Part shown: positions 1 to 5,691 of the stretch, piece by piece
Layout: the number at the start of each line of letters is the position of its first letter
How positions within the stretch are numbered: position 1 is the stretch's first letter
Source: an uncultured Eubacteriales bacterium
GTDB lineage: Bacteria; Bacillota_A; Clostridia; Christensenellales; Aristaeellaceae
DNA: 7,870 nucleotides
NCBI GenBank assembly: GCA_902803675.1
Contig: CADCQZ010000316.1
Span: 1 to 7,870, forward strand
Direction of reading: 5' to 3'
Notes under the pieces: generated by a model
Database searches by the model: none
What the model was told of the DNA's origin: nothing
Seen by the model: the letters and a program-made list of their open reading frames with translations, nothing else
Program-made: the position numbers and the translations under genes

Positions 1-518
1 TACTTGGGATCCCCCAGGAAATAGATGCTCTCCAGCCCCATGGCCCTGCGCATGGTGTTGACCGGGCCCCGGGTGGGTGACAGGATCACCATGAAGATGC
101 CGGTGAGGATGACCCAGGAAACGAAGTGGGGCAGATAGCTCAGGGACTGTACCACCCGCTTGTATCTCTGGGGCCGAAGCTCGTTGAGCATGAGCGCCAG
201 GATGATGGGAGCGGGGAAACCGAACACGAATTTCATCGCGGCGATGGTGACCGTGTTGCGGAAAACGTTCCAGAAATTGTAGCTCTCGAACAGGCGTTTG
301 AAATTGTCAAAACCCACCCACGGGCTGCCGAAGATCCCCTGAAGCAGCCTGAACTCCTTGAAAGCCAGGGTCACGCCGTACAGCGGGCCGTACTTGAACA
401 GCAGATACCAGCATATCACCGGCAGGATCATGATCAGATGAAGCTTGTGCTTGCGCACGCGGCGCCAGAAAGAACGTCTTTTTCTGCGCCGGACTTCCGC
501 TGCGTTCATCGCCGTCAC
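1..518 (-). CDS. Sugar ABC transporter permease, LplB/YteP type (partial, C-terminus beyond the left edge)
   Basis: Inner-membrane subunit of a binding-protein-dependent oligosaccharide importer. The visible 172 codons start with a short cytoplasmic tail very rich in Arg/Lys (residues 10-25), then a first membrane segment at about 26-43 ending in the family-typical FKYGPLYGV, an AFKEF motif, the WVGFDNFKRLF stretch, a second membrane segment at about 88-112 and a third at about 127-147 (SYLPHFVSWVILTGIF). Members of this family are about 300 residues, so roughly the C-terminal 40 percent, including the EAA loop that contacts the ATPase, lies outside. I chose the GTG at 518 rather than the ATG at 509 because an AGGAGG lies 8 bases upstream of the GTG but 17 from the ATG. 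A second permease and a solute-binding protein would be expected downstream (to the left). It is divergent from the glycosidase at 803. The substrate is not readable; this family carries oligosaccharides such as uronate-type glycans. Confidence 0.92.
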   Translation of the reverse strand, partial: MTAMNAAEVRRRKRRSFWRRVRKHKLHLIMILPVICWYLLFKYGPLYGVTLAFKEFRLLQGIFGSPWVGFDNFKRLFESYNFWNVFRNTVTIAAMKFVFGFPAPIILALMLNELRPQRYKRVVQSLSYLPHFVSWVILTGIFMVILSPTRGPVNTMRRAMGLESIYFLGDPK

Positions 519-526
519 GGCCGTCT

Positions 527-532
527 CCTCCT
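527..532 (-). promoter_or_regulatory. Ribosome binding site deciding the permease start
   Basis: On the minus strand the sequence reads AGGAGG, followed by 8 bases and then GTG at 518. The in-frame ATG three codons later (509) is 17 bases away, which is too far, so the GTG start is preferred. Confidence 0.65.
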
Positions 533-583
533 GTTCCAAATATGGTATTTCGCACTGTGTATATCGATTTAAGCAGCTTCAGC

Positions 584-614
584 ATATCAGCACCTCCCGG
601 GAAAAGCAAGTCAA
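584..614 (-). promoter_or_regulatory. Candidate promoter of the permease operon
   Basis: On the minus strand, TTGACT (614-609) is followed after 19 bases by TGATAT (589-584), which is preceded by TG one base away (an extended -10, TGCTGATAT). The spacer is longer than the ideal 17, so this is a moderate match. Transcription would begin near 577, leaving a leader of about 60 bases before the GTG start. Confidence 0.4.
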
Positions 615-696
615 AACTTCTGATCTTCACACCGTTTTTATGACATTCTGCCCGTGAAAATACCAGATAGAACATTTTTCGGGTGGTCCATTTTTA

Positions 697-710
697 TGAT
701 CCCGCGGTCA
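697..710. promoter_or_regulatory. Candidate cre/LacI-family operator
   Basis: TGATCCCGCGGTCA is an imperfect palindrome centred on CG, with ATGA/TCAT outer arms when one base is added on each side. It fits 8 of the 10 defined positions of the classical catabolite-response (cre) consensus TGWNANCGNTNWCA. It lies between two divergent promoter candidates, 16 bases upstream of the -35 box of the glycosidase promoter. This suggests control by CcpA or a local LacI-family sugar repressor, but no regulator gene is present in the window to support it. Confidence 0.3.
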
Positions 711-726
711 TTTTCCTGATATCGCC

Positions 727-755
727 TTTACACGAAGGAGCGGATATTGTATGAT
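727..755 (+). promoter_or_regulatory. Promoter of the GH127-like/PHP operon
   Basis: TTTACA (727-732) and TATGAT (750-755) are separated by exactly 17 bases. Each box differs from the housekeeping sigma consensus by one base, making this the best promoter match in the window. Transcription would start near 762, about 40 bases before the ATG at 803. Confidence 0.6.
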
Positions 756-764
756 GGGAGCAAT

Positions 765-791
765 AAAAAAAGCCTCGCTTTAAAGAAAGGC
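765..791 (-). terminator. Possible intrinsic terminator facing the permease
   Basis: On the minus strand the 20-base stretch from 791 to 772 can fold: GCCT pairs with AGGC, then a G-U pair, one mismatch and C-G/T-A pairs close the loop. It is directly followed by seven T (771-765). The stem is short, so termination may be weak. No minus-strand gene ends here; it would stop antisense or read-through transcription arriving from the right before it reaches the transporter operon. On the plus strand the same bases form part of the leader of the gene at 803. Confidence 0.35.
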
Positions 792-802
792 GGGTCAACA
801 GC

Positions 803-2500
803 ATGAACAGATACGAGCATTTTGATCCCCTGCGCATGGCCCGGCTGGCCCATCACTACCTGACGAATATGGTGGACGAGAAAAACGGCTACCTGCCCTA
901 CTGGCTGATCCTGCCCAACCAGAAACCCGCCGAGGCCGCTCACTGCCGGGTGGACGACGCGGAGCTGGCGGGATCCTGGTATGAGGGGCTGGACAGCGCC
1001 ATGCAGGTACTGGGCACATCGGAAGGCAGTGAAGTGCTGGCGGGATTCGAGACGCTCCTGCGCAGCAGCTGGGGGCCCATGGGACTGCGCTATCACGCGC
1101 CCTATCCCTGGACCCACACCATGCACGCTTCGTTCCATGAGATGGGCTATATCCTGCCCGCCCTGAACCGCATCCTGCGCAAAGACCCCGGGGACAGGGA
1201 AATGGAGGAAAGGATCACCGGCCTCATCCGGGGCATGCGGTCCCTGGTGATCGAGCGGAAAGTGCGCACTTTCTGGTCCGGAGACTCCCCGGAGGAAAAA
1301 CCGATCTACGAGTTCCCTAACGACGTCTATCTGATGGACGGCGGATTCGACCTGACGCGGCACACGGGCCGCGGGGAACAACCCATCCGCAACGGCGTGG
1401 TGATCCCCGCCCTGATGACAAGGGCGCTGGAATGGGGAGATGAAACGGCGCTGGATCTGGCCAGAGGCCTGGCCAACCAGCTTCTGGGCCCGTCCCGGTA
1501 TTTCAGTTACAAATACGCCTTCTTCGGCCACGTCCACTCCGCCGTGTGGGTGGCTTCCGGCCTCATGGACCTGACGGACGCCACGGGCGATCCCCTTTAC
1601 ATGACCGCCGCCAAAGGGATCTACGATCACGTGCGGTCCCTGTCCTCCTCCTTCGGCTGGGTGCCGGAATACGCCCAGTGGCATCCCATGCGGGAAGAGC
1701 ACTGCGAGACCTGCTGCCTTAAGGATATGCTGGTGATGGCCGAAAAACTGACGGCGCACGGGCACCCGGAATACTGGCAGGACATCGTAAAGTTCTCCCG
1801 GAACCAGTTCGCGGAGAACCAGATCACCAGCGCCACCTATGTGGTAACGGACAACGACCGGCCCGACACGATGAGCACCACCTGGCGGGATATCGACAGG
1901 CGCATGATCGGCGGGTTCACCGGCGGCTCCATGCCGAACTCCATCTCCCTTTCCAAGTTCCGTTCCATCGCCGGCTGCTGCGCGGGGACCGCTCCCATCG
2001 CCATCCAGCTGGTGTGGGACAAGGCAGTGACAGAGACAGAAGACATGGTCACCGTGAATATCCCTCTGGACAAGGAGACGGCGTCCTGGCGCCTTGAGAG
2101 CGATTATCCGGACCGGGGCGGGATGCGCCTGACGCTCAAAAAAGGCGGCCGTGCCGCGTTCCGCCGCTATCCCTTCATGGGGTCCCGCGTGGAATGCCTG
2201 GTGAACGGCCTGCCCGTCCCTTTCCGGGAGGAGAACGGCCTGATCATGAGCCCCCCCGCCGCTCCCGGCGACACCGTCGCTCTCAGGCATCCCCTGCGCA
2301 CGGTGCGCAGGAAAGAGACCGCCGCCGGGCAGGAGTATACCGTCTCCTGGCGGGGGCCGGATGTGGTGGACATGACCCCCCACGGGGAGCATCTGCGCCT
2401 TTATCAGCGGGACCTGCGCAGGGAAAAGGTGCTGCCCCGGCCGGAGGACGTGACCTATACCGGCGCGGCCAATTACGGCCCGACACAGCAGAAACGCTGA
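803..2500 (+). CDS. GH127/DUF1680-like glycoside hydrolase (beta-L-arabinofuranosidase family)
   Basis: A 565-residue cytoplasmic protein without signal peptide. It resembles the six-hairpin glycosidases of the DUF1680/GH127 group, which use a zinc-held cysteine as nucleophile; the characterised bifidobacterial enzyme HypBA1 removes beta-L-arabinofuranose. Visible evidence: an alpha-helical first two-thirds with a GHVHSAVWVASG segment (242-253) followed by LTDATGDPLY; CETCC at 301-305, supplying the E-x-C pair (E302, C304); and GCC at 391-393, supplying the C-C pair (C392, C393). Together these match the Glu/Cys/Cys/Cys zinc site of the family. E289, in WVPEYAQW, is a candidate acid/base. From about 410 the sequence turns beta-rich (VTVNIPLDKE, then VECLVNG), as in the C-terminal sandwich. 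It is divergent enough that the sugar specificity is uncertain; related families such as GH146 are alternatives. The start is supported by AGGCGG, 9 bases upstream. It is probably co-transcribed with the PHP gene 42 bases downstream. Confidence 0.78.
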   Translation: MNRYEHFDPLRMARLAHHYLTNMVDEKNGYLPYWLILPNQKPAEAAHCRVDDAELAGSWYEGLDSAMQVLGTSEGSEVLAGFETLLRSSWGPMGLRYHAPYPWTHTMHASFHEMGYILPALNRILRKDPGDREMEERITGLIRGMRSLVIERKVRTFWSGDSPEEKPIYEFPNDVYLMDGGFDLTRHTGRGEQPIRNGVVIPALMTRALEWGDETALDLARGLANQLLGPSRYFSYKYAFFGHVHSAVWVASGLMDLTDATGDPLYMTAAKGIYDHVRSLSSSFGWVPEYAQWHPMREEHCETCCLKDMLVMAEKLTAHGHPEYWQDIVKFSRNQFAENQITSATYVVTDNDRPDTMSTTWRDIDRRMIGGFTGGSMPNSISLSKFRSIAGCCAGTAPIAIQLVWDKAVTETEDMVTVNIPLDKETASWRLESDYPDRGGMRLTLKKGGRAAFRRYPFMGSRVECLVNGLPVPFREENGLIMSPPAAPGDTVALRHPLRTVRRKETAAGQEYTVSWRGPDVVDMTPHGEHLRLYQRDLRREKVLPRPEDVTYTGAANYGPTQQKR

Positions 2501-2527
2501 TCCGTCCGATCTTTATCCCGAACATCG

Positions 2528-2534
2528 AAGGAGG
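2528..2534 (+). promoter_or_regulatory. Ribosome binding site deciding the PHP start
   Basis: AAGGAGG sits 8 bases before the ATG at 2543 and only 5 before an in-frame GTG at 2540. The ATG is therefore favoured. The two starts differ by a single residue. Confidence 0.7.
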
Positions 2535-2542
2535 ACTGCGTG

Positions 2543-3499
2543 ATGAAATGGATCTCTCCCTATTTTGACGACGGCACCTGGATCCGCGGCAACCTGCACA
2601 CCCACACGAACGTATCGGACGGCAGCCACAGCCTGAAGGAGGTAGTGGACCTTTACGTCCGATCCTGCCGCTACAGGGCGCTGCCCATGATGCAGTACCG
2701 TTTTCTCGCGATCACCGATCACACCACGTCCGGCAAAAAGGAGATGTACCGCCCCATCGAGGACACTGACAGCGAAAATGACTGCGTCCTCCTCGAAGGG
2801 CGCGAGGATTCCTTCGGTCATCACATCCTGGGCATCGGATGCCGCATGACCTTCCAGGAGGACATCATCCAAAAGAACAGCGAGGAATACACCCTGGAGG
2901 ATTATCAGCGGGTGATCGACGAGATCATCAAAGACGGCGGCGCAGCGATCCTGGCCCATCCCCACTGGCGGTTCAAGGATTACTTTTCCGCCGGGATGAC
3001 ACAGGGGCTCAACGGCTACACCGCCATCGAGATCATCAACGGCGACCGTTTCACCGGCCCGGGCCATCTCGCCACGGATGTGTGGGACGCCGCGCTGACG
3101 GCGGGCAAACGCGTGTGGTGCACCGGGAACGACGATTTCCACTGCGTGCGCGACATGCACAACGCCTGGAACATGATGCTGGTGAAGGAAGTGTCAAAGG
3201 AAGGCGTGATGGAAGCGCTGCGCCACGGCAGTCTCTACGCTTCCAACGGCGCCTGCTTTGAAAGGCTGTATACCGACGGGGAGTGGATCGTGGCCGAGTG
3301 CCACCACGACAGTATCTTCGATCAGCCGGAAAAGACCTTCCGCTTCATCGGTGAGGGCGGCCTGACGCGCCAGATACAGACGGGCAAAGGAAAGACCGCC
3401 GCTTACAAATACCAGGGCGGCGAAAAGTATATCCGTGTGGAGATGTGCCTGAGCTGGGGCATGTCCGCTTTCTCCCAGCCGTTTTTCCCCGAGACTTAA
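2543..3499 (+). CDS. PHP-domain metal-dependent hydrolase (CehA/McbA-like)
   Basis: A 318-residue protein of the polymerase-and-histidinol-phosphatase (PHP) superfamily, whose members bind two or three metal ions and usually hydrolyse phosphate esters. The metal ligands are visible in order: HTH at 19-21 within NLHTHTNVSDG (D26), ITDH at 57-60, GRE at 86-88 followed by HH at 93-94, AHPHW at 138-142, and GNDDFH at 195-200. All the usual PHP motifs appear present, so it should be active. The C-terminal 100 residues (from about 220) are beta-rich and less diagnostic. No signal peptide is seen, so it acts in the cytoplasm. It follows the GH127-like gene by 42 bases with no promoter visible in the gap, so the two likely form an operon. 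It ends 16 bases from the convergent GH125 gene with no terminator between them. The substrate is unknown: a sugar phosphate, a phosphodiester or, as in some CehA-like proteins, another ester. Confidence 0.85.
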   Translation: MKWISPYFDDGTWIRGNLHTHTNVSDGSHSLKEVVDLYVRSCRYRALPMMQYRFLAITDHTTSGKKEMYRPIEDTDSENDCVLLEGREDSFGHHILGIGCRMTFQEDIIQKNSEEYTLEDYQRVIDEIIKDGGAAILAHPHWRFKDYFSAGMTQGLNGYTAIEIINGDRFTGPGHLATDVWDAALTAGKRVWCTGNDDFHCVRDMHNAWNMMLVKEVSKEGVMEALRHGSLYASNGACFERLYTDGEWIVAECHHDSIFDQPEKTFRFIGEGGLTRQIQTGKGKTAAYKYQGGEKYIRVEMCLSWGMSAFSQPFFPET

Positions 3500-3515
3500 G
3501 GCTCCGCCCCCGTCG

Positions 3516-4796
3516 TCACGTCAGGTCACGCACCGCTTTTTCGATGAATTCGCTGAAGATGGAATTAGCCCAGGCGAACCACGGGCGGGTATAGATACCC
3601 GGATCGTCCTTGTGCACGCCCTCGTGCATCAAAAGGGTGCCCGCGTCCATGTTCTCCAGCATGCGGACGATCTGACTGATCTCCGCCCCGTCCTGTGAGG
3701 TGAGGCCCTGGACGCACAGGGAGATGGGCCAGATATAGCCCTCAGGCGTATGGGGACTGCCGATGCCCCTGAAGCAGGTGCCGGCATAATAATACGGATT
3801 CGCGGAACTGAGCAGCATGCGGCGTGTGTTTTGGTACACGGGATCATCGGCGGGGACACAGCCCAGGTAGGGCAGGCTCAAAAGGCTGGGCACATTGGCG
3901 TCATCCATGAGGTTGAAATGCCCCAGACCATCCGTTTCGTAAGCGTACACCGGGCCGAAGACCGGATGATCGACAACGGCGTACCGCCTCAGCCCGTCGC
4001 TCATCTGCTCCCGAAGAACGCGGGCACACTTCAAAAGCTTCTCATCCGGAAGCAGCGCGCGAAGGATCTCCTCCATCTGCTCCAGAGCCTTTACCGCGAA
4101 GAAATTGGCCGGGATCAGGTAGCCGTACTCGCAGGCGTCGTCACTGGGACGAAAACCGCTCCAGGTCATGCCTGTATAAGCGACCGGCGCGCCTCTGCCG
4201 TCATGGGAAAGGGTGTCCGAAGGACGGCGGCAGACGCGGGAAAAATAATAGGGCGACCGCTCCATGTGATGCTGCTCCGTTTCCCATACCTCAAGGATCC
4301 GCTCCGCCGCCCGGCGGAACGTGGCGGAACACCACTCAGCGGCTCCTGTGGCCTTCCAGAACCTGTAAGCCAGACGGATCGGATAGCACAGGGAATCCAC
4401 CTCGTACTTGCGCTCCCAGATAAAGGGGCGCGCCTCCTCCGTCCAGGAGGTATCGTCCCAATGGCTGCGGCGGTCGTCGGCTTCACGGTTGAAAGCGTTG
4501 GCGTAAGGATCCAGGATGATGTACCCGAACTGCCTCTCCAGCAGGCCCAGGATCGCCTGACGCACCTGCGGATACCTGCGCGCGTGGGGCACATAGTGGT
4601 ACACCTGGGCGGATGAGTCCCTCAGCCACATGGCGGGGATATCCCCCGTGATCAGGAAGACCGTCCCGTCCGACCGCTGGAGCGTGGTATCCCACGTGCT
4701 GCGGAAACATCTGCGGTACATGTCCGCCAGTTTGTGCCGTCCGAGTTTCGCCAGTTGATCATATACAGGTGATGTCGCTTCTTCCAGCCAGTCCAT
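3516..4796 (-). CDS. GH125 exo-alpha-1,6-mannosidase (DUF1237 family)
   Basis: A 426-residue cytoplasmic inverting glycosidase of family GH125; characterised members from Clostridium perfringens and Streptococcus pneumoniae release non-reducing-end alpha-1,6-linked mannose. Landmarks are the GDIPAMWLRDSSAQ motif (51-64), YANAFNRE (98-105), the WERKYEVDSLCYPI segment (127-140), GFRPSDDACEYGYLIPAN (214-231), FNLMDDANVPSLL (294-306), YYYAGTCFRGIGSPHT (335-350) and the C-terminal HEGVHKDDPGIYTRPWFAWAN (split at 391 onward). D220 (or D219) and E392 are the likely acid and base: their positions nearly coincide with the catalytic pair I recall for the C. perfringens enzyme (D220, E393). The length is full for the family. 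I chose the ATG at 4796 because GGGGAGG lies 8 bases upstream; an ATG eight codons earlier (4820) abuts the probable transcription start. It is transcribed against its neighbours, convergent with PHP and divergent from EEP. Confidence 0.93.
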   Translation of the reverse strand: MDWLEEATSPVYDQLAKLGRHKLADMYRRCFRSTWDTTLQRSDGTVFLITGDIPAMWLRDSSAQVYHYVPHARRYPQVRQAILGLLERQFGYIILDPYANAFNREADDRRSHWDDTSWTEEARPFIWERKYEVDSLCYPIRLAYRFWKATGAAEWCSATFRRAAERILEVWETEQHHMERSPYYFSRVCRRPSDTLSHDGRGAPVAYTGMTWSGFRPSDDACEYGYLIPANFFAVKALEQMEEILRALLPDEKLLKCARVLREQMSDGLRRYAVVDHPVFGPVYAYETDGLGHFNLMDDANVPSLLSLPYLGCVPADDPVYQNTRRMLLSSANPYYYAGTCFRGIGSPHTPEGYIWPISLCVQGLTSQDGAEISQIVRMLENMDAGTLLMHEGVHKDDPGIYTRPWFAWANSIFSEFIEKAVRDLT

Positions 4797-4804
4797 AACG
4801 CTGC

Positions 4805-4811
4805 CCTCCCC
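4805..4811 (-). promoter_or_regulatory. Ribosome binding site deciding the GH125 start
   Basis: On the minus strand GGGGAGG is followed by 8 bases and then ATG at 4796. The alternative ATG at 4820 has only a purine run directly touching it and would leave almost no leader. Confidence 0.65.
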
Positions 4812-4829
4812 GAAGTCCATCTTTCCTGT

Positions 4830-4858
4830 ACTATACCAGAACACGGCCCTTATTTCCA
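4830..4858 (-). promoter_or_regulatory. Promoter of the GH125 gene
   Basis: On the minus strand TGGAAA (4858-4853) is followed after 17 bases by TATAGT (4835-4830), with TGG directly before it giving an extended -10. Transcription would start near 4823, about 27 bases before the chosen ATG. Confidence 0.5.
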
Positions 4859-4881
4859 GACGTTCAAAGGGATATGGCCGT
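4843..4881. repeat. Inverted repeat in the GH125/EEP divergent region
   Basis: ACGGCC (4843-4848) and GGCCGT (4876-4881) are perfect inverted 6-base arms whose centres lie 33 bases apart, about three helical turns. A second, overlapping pair, CCCTT (4847-4851) and AAGGG (4867-4871), is nested inside. The element covers the -35 region of the GH125 promoter, so it could be a regulator site shared by the two divergent genes. I see no convincing promoter for the EEP gene in this gap. Confidence 0.3.
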
Positions 4882-4907
4882 AAAACGATACAGAAAGGAA
4901 GAGCCTT

Positions 4908-5669
4908 ATGAGATTCGTCACTTTCAACCTGCGCTGTGATCGGCAACAGGATGGGGAAAACAGCTTCGTTCACCGTCAGCCGCTCATCCTGCGCGCCATC
5001 GAACGGGAAAAGCCGGATGTGATCTGCTTTCAGGAAGCGGAGCCCCATATGGCAGCCTGGCTCAAGAGGAACCTGGACGACTATTACCTGATCGGCTGCG
5101 GCCGGGGAAAGGCACTGGACAGCGAACAGATGACCGTGGCCTTCCTGAAAGAGAAGTACCAGCTGCTGGAGATGCGCACCCTCTGGCTTTCCCCCACGCC
5201 CGCGGTGCCCGGCAGCCGGTACCCCGGACAAAGCTCCTGTCCCCGCACCTGCACGGACGCCCTGCTGATGGAAGAAGAGAGCGGGAGACCGTTCCGGGTG
5301 GTCAACACCCATCTGGATCATGTAGGAGCCGAGGCCCGGGAGCAGGGACTCAGACAGATCCTCAGCAGCGCCGGAAAAGAGAGCTTTTGCCCTCAGGCCC
5401 CCATGATCCTGGCCGGGGACTTCAACGCGGAGCCGGACAGCGAAGAGCTGCGGGCTGTTTTTTCCGATCCCGACCTGCAGGTCGTGACACGTTCCGTGGG
5501 CGCCACCTATCACGGCTACGGAAAGGCCGACCCTCCCGAACAGATCGATCACATCGTGCTGCGGGGAGCCCTCAGGTGCACGGGCGTGAGCAAATGGACG
5601 GATGAGGAGAACGGGGTGTACCTGTCCGATCATTATCCGGTCTGCGCCGAGATCGCCTGGGCGGAATGA
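4908..5669 (+). CDS. Endonuclease/exonuclease/phosphatase (EEP) superfamily hydrolase
   Basis: A 253-residue metal-dependent phosphoesterase with the fold shared by DNase I, exonuclease III, sphingomyelinases and inositol-phosphate phosphatases. The catalytic set is complete: TFNLR with N7, FQEAEP with E43 (metal ligand), NTHLDH with H135, AGDFNAEP with D171 and N173, QIDHI with D214, and LSDHYPV with D241 and H242 near the C-terminus. The start is fixed by the family-typical opening MRFVTFNLRCD and by AAGGA 8 bases upstream. It has no signal peptide, no DNA-binding extension and no membrane segment, so a small-molecule or glycan phosphoester is more likely than DNA, though this is inference. 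It is followed 22 bases later by the GH78 rhamnosidase with only a ribosome binding site between, so the two are probably one operon. It is divergent from the GH125 mannosidase, which would place phosphate removal and mannose removal under linked control. Confidence 0.9.
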   Translation: MRFVTFNLRCDRQQDGENSFVHRQPLILRAIEREKPDVICFQEAEPHMAAWLKRNLDDYYLIGCGRGKALDSEQMTVAFLKEKYQLLEMRTLWLSPTPAVPGSRYPGQSSCPRTCTDALLMEEESGRPFRVVNTHLDHVGAEAREQGLRQILSSAGKESFCPQAPMILAGDFNAEPDSEELRAVFSDPDLQVVTRSVGATYHGYGKADPPEQIDHIVLRGALRCTGVSKWTDEENGVYLSDHYPVCAEIAWAE

Positions 5670-5679
5670 CGGGAAGAAA

Positions 5680-5684
5680 GAGGG
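5680..5684 (+). promoter_or_regulatory. Ribosome binding site deciding the GH78 start
   Basis: GAGGG lies 7 bases before the ATG at 5692. A second ATG at 5685 is in another frame and touches the binding site, so it is not used. Confidence 0.6.
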
Positions 5685-5691
5685 ATGGATC

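Noticed and set aside
307..585. A minus-strand ATG at 585 with a good GGGAGG upstream, opening a 93-codon frame overlapping the permease start out of frame
   Set aside because: The predicted -10 box (584-589) overlaps this ATG, so transcripts would begin downstream of it, and the translation after the first 15 residues is a frame-shifted copy of permease coding sequence. Only a transcript starting further upstream would revive it.
728..2392. A 554-codon open frame on the minus strand opposite the GH127-like gene
   Set aside because: Its translation is rich in Gly, Pro, His and Arg without a recognisable fold, and it arises from the G/C-biased third codon positions of the plus-strand gene, which has clear family motifs and its own promoter and ribosome binding site.
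2194..2568. Plus-strand open frames inside known genes (for example 2194-2568 and 2839-3261)
   Set aside because: Arg/Pro-rich out-of-frame shadows of the GH127-like and PHP genes with no ribosome binding site or motif.
3488..3512. Palindrome-like GAGACTTAAGGCTC around the PHP stop as a bidirectional terminator
   Set aside because: Two mismatches, almost no loop and no T-run on either side; the 16-base convergent gap holds no credible terminator.
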